Shown here one piece after another: positions 6,421 through 13,332 of a stretch of 15,714 nucleotides of DNA. Source of the DNA: Dehalococcoidia bacterium (GTDB taxonomy: Bacteria; Chloroflexota; Dehalococcoidia; GIF9; AB-539-J10); NCBI GenBank assembly GCA_029857995.1, contig JAOUFZ010000015.1:1-15714 (forward strand), in the 5' to 3' direction. Below the pieces are notes generated by a model, which saw only the letters and a program-made list of their open reading frames with translations, was not told the origin of the DNA and made no database searches. Position numbers and translations under genes: made by a program. Every line of letters begins with the position of its first letter. Position 1 is the stretch's first letter.

Positions 6421-9400
6421 ATGGCTGAAGAAGGCATCATTACATTCAATATAGATGGCAAGGATATGCAGGTCAGGCAAGGGCGGACAATATTGGAGGC
6501 TGCGAGGGATGCAGGAATTTACATTCCCGGTCTTTGTTACTATCCCGGTCTAAAACCGCTGCCTCAAGTCATTCCTGACGAGGCTTGCCAGCTTTGTGTA
6601 GTGGAGGCAAATGGCAATATCGTTCTCTCCTGCGTCACGTCCGTCTTTGAGCGAATGGTAGTTAAGACGGAGACGCCAAAGCTACAAGAGCTTCGGCAGA
6701 AAAAATTGCTTGCCATTTTAGCCAGACAGCCTACCGATATCTGTGTTGAAAAGAAAGAATGCGAGCTTCAAAAAGCCATCGACTACGTTGGTTTGAGCGG
6801 GATACCTGTCCATGTACCCAGGTCTTTGCCTCCGTTAGAAGATAACCCCTTCTTCGTTCGTAATTCTAGTTTTTGCATTTTGTGTAATCGTTGTCTTCGG
6901 GTCTGTGATGAGATAAGGGGCAATGGTGTAATTGAGATTGCCTTTCCATGTCACAAGGCTTGCCCTGCCGGTATAGACATTCCTCGTTACATTCGCCTTA
7001 TTGCCAGGGGGAGACCAAGCGCGGCCTTGGCAGTGATAAGGGAGAGGGTTCCATTTCCTGCTGTATTGGGTAGAGTATGTGCTGCCCCGTGTCAAGAGGA
7101 ATGCCGGCGTGGCCTGGATGTAGATAAGGCATTACATATCAGAATGCTCAAGCGCTTTGCCGCTGATAATGGTGATGACACTTGGAAAGAGCAAGCGAAG
7201 TTTCTTCCGTCAACGGGCAAAAGCGTAGCCGTAGTGGGAGCAGGGCCAGCTGGGCTCACCTGTGCGTACTATCTGGCCAAGCTGGGACACAAAGTGACCG
7301 TCTTCGAAGCTCTCCCTGAACCAGGAGGGATGATGAGGGTAGGAATCCCTGAATATCGCCTTCCTAGAGATATACTTCGTGGTGAAATTCAGGAGATTGA
7401 GAAGGCGGGCGTGGAAATCAGACTAAATGCTCGTGTCGACTCTTTGGATTCCCTCTTTGAGCAGGGATACCAGGCGATTTTTCTTGCCATCGGTGCTCAC
7501 AAGGAGATGAAGCTGGGGGTTGAGGGTGAAGCCCTGCCCGGGGTAATCGGGTGTGTGGAATTCCTCCGCCGGTTCAATCTTGGAGAGAAGGTGAAGGTAG
7601 GAGATGGGGTGGGGGTAATTGGTGGAGGGAACGTTGCTATAGATTCGGCACGTGCTGCTTTGCGGCTCGGCGCTAAGAAGGTGACCATCTTTTACCGCAG
7701 AACTAAGAGCGAAATGCCGGCGCAATCGGAAGAGGTAGAACAAGCGTTAGAGGAAGGAGTGGAAATCATCTTTCTCGTGGCTCCTTCCAAGATTTTCAAA
7801 GATGATGGTGACCTGAAGCTGGAGTTAATCCGTATGGAGTTAGGAGAGCCTGATTCTAGTGGCCGTCGCCGGCCTGTTGCCATTAAAGGAAGCGAGTTTG
7901 CTGCTGGGCTTGATACTCTGATTGCTGCGATTGGCGAGCAACCAGATGTTCCTGTGGGCTTTCAGGTCGAGGTAGGGCGAGGAAATATAGTGAAGGCCAA
8001 TGAAGACTTGAGTACGAGTCGACAGGGCGTTTTTGCTGGGGGCGATTGTGAGAGTGGTCCAGCTTTGGTCATCAATGCTATCGCTGCGGGAAGGAAAGCG
8101 GGTCAGTCCATTGACCGTTATCTTGGTGGCAGGGGAGATATTACTGAGCATCTTGTTTCTGCTGAAGAAGCTATGAGATGGTCGGAGGACATACCTACGG
8201 GAGAGAAATTAGCTACTACTTCTTACCTTGCGCCGCAGACACGCGTTGATAGTCTTGCCGAAGTGGAGCAGGGAATGGATTGGGAGACAGCAGTTGCTGA
8301 AGCTCAACGCTGCCTCCAGTGCCATGCTATTGCCCCCTTAGAAGGGCGGACGCTTCGCGAGGTTGGCTGTGAGTTCTGCGGTGCGTGCGTGGATTCCTGC
8401 CCCACAGGTGCCCTCACTGATTTGGCTACCCGGGGAATTGCTAAGCCTGACCGTGTAGTTACCACAATTTGTCCCTATTGTGGTGTGGGTTGTCAACTAA
8501 AGCTTGAGGTGAAGGATGAGAAGATAATAGCTTCCAAGCCTGATGCAGATGGTCCAGCTAATCATGGGCAGGCATGTGTCAAGGGACGGTACGGGATCGC
8601 CGAGTTTGTCCATCATTCTGAGAGGCTGACTACTCCCTTAATAAGGAAGAATGGAGAACTGAAGCAGGCATCCTGGGAGGAAGCACTGGAATTAGTAGCC
8701 ACGAAATTACGAAAATATACTCCCGAAGAAGTGGGCTTCATCGCCTCAGCTAAGTGTACCAATGAGGAAAACTATATCATGCAGAAATTCGCCCGAGCGG
8801 TGTTAGGTACCAACAACATCGACCACTGTGCCCGTCTGTGTCATGCCCCCACTGTAGCTGGCCTAGTCCAAAGTTTCGGTAGTGGTGCTATGACCAACTC
8901 TATCGATGAGATCGAGGACGCCGCTTGCATATTTGCCATAGGTACGAATACCACAGTAAGCCACCCTGTAATCGGCTTAGGGATGAAGAAAGCGGTTCAA
9001 AATGGAGCTAGGGTCATCGTGGCCAACCCCAGGAAAATTGACCTCTGCCGCTTTGCTGACCTCTGGCTTCGACTACGTCCCGGCACCGATGTCGCCTTGC
9101 TCATGGGGATGATGAGGGTCATAGTTGATGAGGGCCTGCTTGACTCATCTTTTATCGAGCAACGCTGTCAGGATTTCGATGTCTTTAAGGACTCGCTTTC
9201 AGACTTCGACCTCGATTTTGTGGAACAAATCACAGGTGTGCCCTCGAAGAAGATAGCGGAAGCAGCCCGCCTCTACGCCACCAACAAACCGGCTACTATC
9301 ATCTTCTACGCTATGGGCATCACCCAGCATTCCCATGGCACTGATAATGTGCTGGCCACCGCCAACCTGGCAATGCTGACCGGGAATGTGGGCAAGCCCT

Positions 9401-10521
9401 GCACCGGGGTCGATCCGCTCAGAGGTCAGAACAATGTGCAGGGTGCTTGCGATATGGGTGCTTTACCTAATGTCTATCCCGGCTATCAGTCTGTCGCCGA
9501 TCCAGCTATTAGAGAAAAGTTCGAGACTGCCTGGGGATGTTCGTTACCCCCGGCCCTTAGACAGAAGTTCGGAATTGCCTGGTCATGTTCATTGCCCTCG
9601 TCTCCAGGGTTGAGCTTGGTTGAAATACTTGGAGCCGCCCACAGTAGAGAGATCAAGGCACTATACTTGGTTGGTGAGAACCCGGCATTAAGCGATCCTG
9701 ATTTGCAGCATGTTTGGGAGGCTCTGACGCGACTTGAGTTTCTTGTGGTTCAGGATATATTCCTTTCTGAGACAGCAAAGTTTGCCCATGTTGTCTTGCC
9801 AGCGGCAAGCTTTGCTGAAAAGGATGGTACCTTCACCAATACTGAGCGCCGGGTGCAGCGAGTAAGGAAAGCTATTGAGCCAATTGGCGAGTCCAAGCCT
9901 GATTGGTGGATTGTTTGTCAGGTAGCCCAAAGACTAGAGGCCAGGGGCTTTGACTACAGTCATCCGTCCGAGATAATGGAAGAAATCCGCAAGCTTACTC
10001 CGAGCTATGGTGGCATAAGCTGCGAAAGGTTAGAAAATGGAGGACTTCAATGGCCTTGTCCTTCTGAAGATCACCCAGGTACATCAATATTACACAGGAA
10101 CATTTTTGTTAGAGGAAAAGGCCGATTCATCGCATTGAAATATACCCCTCCGGGAGAAATGCCTGATGAAGACTATCCTCTAATTCTCAGCACGGGGCGC
10201 AGCTTGTATCATTTCCATACAGGGACGATGACCCGCAAGGTAGCTGGGCTTAATATCATAGAGCCTGAAGCTGCGGTGGAAATCAACCCCGAGGATGCTT
10301 CGCGACTCGGCATAGCTCAGGGTGACAAGGTCAAAATCAGCTCCCGGCGCGGTGAAGTTATCGTTAAAGCCGAGGTAACTGATTCGTTTGCACCTGGAGT
10401 GGTGTTTATGACTTTTCATTTCGCCGAGAGTGCTGTTAATATCATTACTAATCCCAAGTTAGATCCGGTGTCCAAGATTCCTGAACTTAAAGTGGCGGCA
10501 GTAAAAGTGGAGAAACTCTGA
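6421..10521 (+). CDS. fdhA: Formate dehydrogenase alpha subunit with inserted GltD/NfnB-like flavoprotein module
   Basis: This 1366-residue fusion interconverts formate and CO2 at a Mo/W-bis(pyranopterin) site. Residues 1-80 are a NuoG-type [2Fe-2S] domain (C39, C56, C59, C71). Residues 103-117 are a degenerate His/Cys cluster. C152, C155, C158 and C162 form the first [4Fe-4S] motif. Residues 175-640 are a GltD/NfnB-like module: Fer4_20-type cysteines (C177, C181, C220, C224, C228), FAD loop VVGAGPAGLT (271-280), NAD(P)H loop VIGGGNVAIDSARAA (399-413) and FAD motif FAGGDC (538-543). The ferredoxin domain resumes at C650, C653, C656 and C660 (CPTGALTD). The catalytic part follows with C684, C687, C691 and C719. 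The active site RLCHAP has Cys807 where many homologues have selenocysteine. A molybdopterin-dinucleotide-binding domain ends the protein. AAAAGGAG precedes the ATG. NAD(P)H coupling or flavin-based bifurcation is inferred, probably with the NuoF-like protein. Confidence 0.92.
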   Translation: MAEEGIITFNIDGKDMQVRQGRTILEAARDAGIYIPGLCYYPGLKPLPQVIPDEACQLCVVEANGNIVLSCVTSVFERMVVKTETPKLQELRQKKLLAILARQPTDICVEKKECELQKAIDYVGLSGIPVHVPRSLPPLEDNPFFVRNSSFCILCNRCLRVCDEIRGNGVIEIAFPCHKACPAGIDIPRYIRLIARGRPSAALAVIRERVPFPAVLGRVCAAPCQEECRRGLDVDKALHIRMLKRFAADNGDDTWKEQAKFLPSTGKSVAVVGAGPAGLTCAYYLAKLGHKVTVFEALPEPGGMMRVGIPEYRLPRDILRGEIQEIEKAGVEIRLNARVDSLDSLFEQGYQAIFLAIGAHKEMKLGVEGEALPGVIGCVEFLRRFNLGEKVKVGDGVGVIGGGNVAIDSARAALRLGAKKVTIFYRRTKSEMPAQSEEVEQALEEGVEIIFLVAPSKIFKDDGDLKLELIRMELGEPDSSGRRRPVAIKGSEFAAGLDTLIAAIGEQPDVPVGFQVEVGRGNIVKANEDLSTSRQGVFAGGDCESGPALVINAIAAGRKAGQSIDRYLGGRGDITEHLVSAEEAMRWSEDIPTGEKLATTSYLAPQTRVDSLAEVEQGMDWETAVAEAQRCLQCHAIAPLEGRTLREVGCEFCGACVDSCPTGALTDLATRGIAKPDRVVTTICPYCGVGCQLKLEVKDEKIIASKPDADGPANHGQACVKGRYGIAEFVHHSERLTTPLIRKNGELKQASWEEALELVATKLRKYTPEEVGFIASAKCTNEENYIMQKFARAVLGTNNIDHCARLCHAPTVAGLVQSFGSGAMTNSIDEIEDAACIFAIGTNTTVSHPVIGLGMKKAVQNGARVIVANPRKIDLCRFADLWLRLRPGTDVALLMGMMRVIVDEGLLDSSFIEQRCQDFDVFKDSLSDFDLDFVEQITGVPSKKIAEAARLYATNKPATIIFYAMGITQHSHGTDNVLATANLAMLTGNVGKPCTGVDPLRGQNNVQGACDMGALPNVYPGYQSVADPAIREKFETAWGCSLPPALRQKFGIAWSCSLPSSPGLSLVEILGAAHSREIKALYLVGENPALSDPDLQHVWEALTRLEFLVVQDIFLSETAKFAHVVLPAASFAEKDGTFTNTERRVQRVRKAIEPIGESKPDWWIVCQVAQRLEARGFDYSHPSEIMEEIRKLTPSYGGISCERLENGGLQWPCPSEDHPGTSILHRNIFVRGKGRFIALKYTPPGEMPDEDYPLILSTGRSLYHFHTGTMTRKVAGLNIIEPEAAVEINPEDASRLGIAQGDKVKISSRRGEVIVKAEVTDSFAPGVVFMTFHFAESAVNIITNPKLDPVSKIPELKVAAVKVEKL
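9508..9603 (+). repeat. 48-bp tandem duplication inside fdhA
   Basis: Two adjacent 48-base units (9508-9555 and 9556-9603) match at about 35 of 48 positions. They encode IREKFETAWGCSLPPA and LRQKFGIAWSCSLPSS (residues 1030-1061). Most formate dehydrogenases have one such segment between the VYPGY and PGL motifs. The copy keeps the frame, so the enzyme gains 16 residues in a surface loop region. Divergence at 13 positions shows that the duplication is not recent. Confidence 0.85.
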
Positions 10522-10741
10522 CCGCGTTAGTAGAAATGATACTACCGTGAGCTGACGCTCAAGCCATGTGTGTTTCACAATCCTGAGGCTGTCGCCCATT
10601 TTCATTCTGAGGAGAAGGCGAACAAGTTAGGATCGAGAGAGGTGTTGTGAAGAGCATCGCCTCGGTGCAGAAGAATGCCGCCAAGTATAAGCAACAAGAA
10701 TATTGGCGTAAACGGAAAGGAAGCGATTCTCTTAGGCTGTT
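10522..10741. other. Convergent intergenic gap, no gene seen
   Basis: This 220-base stretch separates the end of fdhA (+) from the end of the histidine kinase gene (-). No open frame with a plausible start is seen. A short hairpin, TGAGC-TGAC-GCTCA, lies at 10548-10561 just after the fdhA stop, but no T-run follows it. A weaker stem, TAGTA with TACTA, lies shortly before it. The segment around 10600-10680 has an ATTCTGAGGAGAAGG-like run that resembles dispersed intergenic repeats of some anaerobes, but only one copy is visible here. Confidence 0.5.
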
Positions 10742-12229
10742 CTAACTGCTGGTTCCGGCGTAAAGCCTTGTTGGGACTCTGACCATTATTGTGGTCCCTT
10801 GTCCTTCTTGAGAACTGACTTCGAGTCTCCCGCCTACTAATTGAACTCGTTCCGCCATACCGGTAAGCCCCAACTTACCCTGGCTAGCAAACTCGCTTAA
10901 CTGCCGAGGAAGCTTGAAGCCCTTGCCGTTATCGCTGATGGTCACCCTGATTTCATCTCTCTGGCACTCGACTGCAATGTTCGCTTCGGAGGCTCCCGAA
11001 TGACGGTGAACATTGTTTAGGGATTCTTGAACAATGCGGAACAAAACTAGCTGTGTTTCGGGAGGGAGTGGCGGTGTAGTATCTGTCCTGACTTGAACCT
11101 CAATGCCGCTAAGGTTGTGTAGTTGTTCGCCCAGCCATTTGATAGCTGTCGCCAAGCCCAAATCATCTAGGATGCTTGGCCTCAGGGCTTGAGCGTAGTG
11201 CTTAATGTTCTGGTAAGTTTCCTGGGACAAATCATATAGTTTGCCCAGCTCATTTCTCAGCTCTTCAGGTGAATATTTCTCGGGCTTGGAAGCGATGTTG
11301 TCTATGCCATGGGTCAGAAGCAGTATTCGTTGAGATGCATCATCATGCAGTTCACGAGCAAGACGTTTGCGTTCTTCTTCTTGAGCTTGTAGAACCTGCC
11401 TGAGGTAGAACTGTAGATTATCCTGTAATCTTCTCTCCTCGGTTGCGTCACGAGCCATGTTGTGAAATGCTTGAGGTTTGCCATCACCAGGAATGAGACG
11501 GGTGGTTAGTTGCATGATTGCTTCAGAACCATCTTTTTTGATTAACCGCTGCTCATACCGCTGTTCCATAGTCTCGCCTCTGAGTAGCTTATCCTTTACC
11601 TGTCTGGCTATAAACAGTGTCTCCGGAGTAAGAAACTCACGGACGTTCTTGCCGGGTAATTCTGAAACAGGATAGCCGGTGAGCTTTTCACACGCTTTGT
11701 TAACCAAAGTGATAACGCCGTCGAGACTGTGGACCCAGATAGCATCGCTGGCGTTGGTAAACAGCTCTTCATAGTCTTGCCTCGCCAATTTCATATCCTT
11801 CACAGTTTTTCTTATCTTCGCTCGTTGCCGTTGAGTCTGACGATAGGTTGCCATAAGTATAATAGCTAGAGCACCGATGACAAGGGCAGAGAGACTTTCC
11901 AGCAATGCGTCTGTGAAATTAGGGGAAATCAAGAAGGTGCGGACTAACATTGCCGCGGCGCTTGATAGCCATACTGCAGCACCCCCCACTATTCCCAGAG
12001 TCCAGCCTGCATACAACATCAGCAAGAGATAGAGAAATCGCTCTAAACTGTGCCGGGAAAGCTCTAAAACCCCGGGGAGTGAAATTTCAGGAAATAAAGG
12101 TATCTGAGATAGGATTTGGGTGAAATGAGATATGGTTAAGAAGACGAATAGGACGATTAGGATCCAGAGGTGCGGGTTTCTTAGTCCCGGAGCTTGTCCT
12201 CTGTATTTTCTAAAGTAACTAATCCCCAC
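10742..12229 (-). CDS. Membrane-bound PAS sensor histidine kinase (HisKA_3, NarX/DesK class)
   Basis: This is the sensor half of a two-component system. Of its 495 residues, 20-40, 64-97 and 110-128 are hydrophobic and give about three to four membrane passes; the loop between the first two is short (about 23 residues), so there is little external sensor domain. A linker rich in charged residues leads to a PAS domain (about 152-265, with GYPVSELPGKNV). The HisKA_3 dimerisation region carries the phospho-acceptor H295 in RLARELHDDASQR. The HATPase domain has QESLNNVHRH (401-410), DNGKGF (433-438) and GLTGM (454-458). The start is GTG with AAAGGA about five bases upstream. Its first 49 bases overlap the response regulator gene, so the two form one transcription unit. 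The signal is unknown; the divergent formate/nitrite channel suggests formate, nitrite or redox state. Confidence 0.9.
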   Translation of the reverse strand: MGISYFRKYRGQAPGLRNPHLWILIVLFVFLTISHFTQILSQIPLFPEISLPGVLELSRHSLERFLYLLLMLYAGWTLGIVGGAAVWLSSAAAMLVRTFLISPNFTDALLESLSALVIGALAIILMATYRQTQRQRAKIRKTVKDMKLARQDYEELFTNASDAIWVHSLDGVITLVNKACEKLTGYPVSELPGKNVREFLTPETLFIARQVKDKLLRGETMEQRYEQRLIKKDGSEAIMQLTTRLIPGDGKPQAFHNMARDATEERRLQDNLQFYLRQVLQAQEEERKRLARELHDDASQRILLLTHGIDNIASKPEKYSPEELRNELGKLYDLSQETYQNIKHYAQALRPSILDDLGLATAIKWLGEQLHNLSGIEVQVRTDTTPPLPPETQLVLFRIVQESLNNVHRHSGASEANIAVECQRDEIRVTISDNGKGFKLPRQLSEFASQGKLGLTGMAERVQLVGGRLEVSSQEGQGTTIMVRVPTRLYAGTSS

Positions 12230-12933
12230 TGTAATCCTTTGACTATTGCCTCGCTGCGTGAGGCTACATTCAATTTGTTGAAGGTGTTGGTTAGGTGAGA
12301 TTTGATTGTGCGCTCGCTCAGGAACAGTCTCTCCGCGATGTCTTTGTTGCTCATCCCCATGGCAACCAGCTTGAGTATCTCTGATTCTCGCTCACTAAGT
12401 ATGTCAGATGCTTTGTGTTCTTCAACGGGCGCTACCATAGCTCGCTTTAGCAGCTTGGCGATAATCTTGGGGTGGAGCACTGATTCACCTGACTTTATCG
12501 CTCTAATAGCTCCAGCTAAGTCACGCCCTCTGGCGCTTTTCAAAAGATAACCAGCAGCCCCAGCGTCAAGCAATCCCAATACATACTCATCGTCATCATA
12601 AGCAGTGAGGATTAGGATGGCTATGTCGGGGGCAATCTCTTTGATCTTTCTGGTGGCTTCAATTCCATTGAGTCTGGGCATGACGATGTCCATCACCGCT
12701 ACATCGGGCTTCAACTCCGAGGCAAGCTTGACTGCCTCCTCACCGTCAGCAGCCTCAGCCACAATCTCCATGTCCTCCTCGCCATCCAGTGCTTGACGCA
12801 GCGCTTCACGCACCAAGGGGTGGTCGTCGGCGATCAATACCGTTAATTTGTCTTTTGTGTCCAAGATTCGAGATTCCGAAGTAATTATAAGTCCGTGTGC
12901 ATATTTGGGCAAGCCGTCTGCCCTTTTGGACAC
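12181..12933 (-). CDS. NarL/FixJ-type response regulator with LuxR HTH domain
   Basis: This is the DNA-binding partner of the kinase that follows it. Residues 30-150 are a receiver domain with the acidic pair in VLIADDHPLVREAL, phospho-acceptor D82 in VAVMDIVMPRLNG and the switch Lys in GYLLKSARG. Residues 183-245 are a LuxR helix-turn-helix (LSERESEILKLVAMGMSNKD, then ERTIKSHL). As drawn it begins with GTG at 12933 and is 250 residues, but the first 23 residues are outside the fold and have no clear ribosome binding site. A TTG at 12864 would give 227 residues, closer to family length. It probably controls the divergent small-protein/transporter operon and possibly itself. Confidence 0.88.
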   Translation of the reverse strand: MSKRADGLPKYAHGLIITSESRILDTKDKLTVLIADDHPLVREALRQALDGEEDMEIVAEAADGEEAVKLASELKPDVAVMDIVMPRLNGIEATRKIKEIAPDIAILILTAYDDDEYVLGLLDAGAAGYLLKSARGRDLAGAIRAIKSGESVLHPKIIAKLLKRAMVAPVEEHKASDILSERESEILKLVAMGMSNKDIAERLFLSERTIKSHLTNTFNKLNVASRSEAIVKGLQWGLVTLENTEDKLRD

Positions 12934-12935
12934 AA
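12855..12935. repeat. Widely spaced 10-bp inverted repeat at the response regulator start region
   Basis: TTGTGTCCAA (12855-12864) and TTGGACACAA (12926-12935) are exact reverse complements, 61 bases apart. Each arm sits on one of the two candidate start codons of the response regulator. If the true start is the TTG at 12864, the distal arm lies in the promoter region and the pair could be an operator bound by the regulator dimer. Chance occurrence is possible. Confidence 0.45.
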
Positions 12936-13029
12936 CTAAAGTACTACTGCAAATTGCAACTTATGGACGATGGCGGGTGGATAGACAATTGTTAGACTCT
13001 AATTGCAATAAAGAAAGGAGGAATCAAAA
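12934..13029. promoter_or_regulatory. Divergent control region between the response regulator and the small-protein/transporter operon
   Basis: These 96 bases separate two divergent transcription units. They contain two copies of AATTGCAA (12952-12959 and 13001-13008, 49 bases apart), the first inside a near-palindrome TGCAA-A-TTGCA, and the perfect 8-base palindrome ACAATTGT (12985-12992). A strong ribosome binding site, AAAGGAGG (13014-13021), precedes the small gene. I do not see a convincing -35/-10 pair in either direction; a promoter that depends on an activator such as the adjacent response regulator would fit. Confidence 0.5.
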
Positions 13030-13314
13030 ATGGCTAGGGTATTTACTACGAAAGAAGAAAAAGGTGGTGGAGAGGTGGTGGTAGGGAGAGAGGAGTTGGT
13101 TGCTGTCTTGAGGAGAGCGGCTACAGAATCGGATTTCTTGGCACGATTGGCTGAGAATCCTCAAGAAGCTCTCAAAGAGTATTACTCGCTGACCGCTGAG
13201 GAAATAGCTGCCCTGGCGAGCGGAGACATCAAGAGAATAGAGTCTTGGGTCGGTAGGCTAGATGAAAAGCTGGCTACCTGGCTTTGGTCCCGGCTTGCCC
13301 AGGAAAAATGGTGA
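13030..13314 (+). CDS. Small soluble protein homologous to the transporter's C-terminal domain
   Basis: The 94-residue product is not assigned to a known function. Residues about 24-94 align over their whole length with the last 70 residues of the transporter encoded 18 bases downstream: roughly 38 of 71 positions are identical, including FLA-L-EN, AALASGD, ESxxG-LDE and the shared C-terminal QEKW. The pattern (acidic helix, -NP-AL--Y-LT-EE-AAL-SGD-) resembles the small LigA-like/Os1348-type helical family; that link is from memory and tentative. The N-terminal 20 residues are charged and Gly-rich. No signal peptide, membrane helix or Cys is present. AAAGGAGG gives a strong ribosome binding site. 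The likely job is to bind or regulate the channel, for example as a free copy that competes with or pairs with the fused domain. Confidence 0.85.
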   Translation: MARVFTTKEEKGGGEVVVGREELVAVLRRAATESDFLARLAENPQEALKEYYSLTAEEIAALASGDIKRIESWVGRLDEKLATWLWSRLAQEKW

Positions 13315-13332
13315 ACGGAAGGAGTTACGACA

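Noticed and set aside
10548..10561. Hairpin after fdhA as a rho-independent terminator
   Set aside because: The stem is five pairs and no T-run follows.
12848..13084. 78-residue open frame on the plus strand across the divergent region
   Set aside because: It runs through the response regulator start and the real small gene in another frame, with no ribosome binding site or motif.
13030..13314. RiPP precursor (LigA/Os1348-like leader)
   Set aside because: There is no core peptide after the leader-like domain, no modifying enzyme nearby, and the whole domain including the end is repeated in the transporter.
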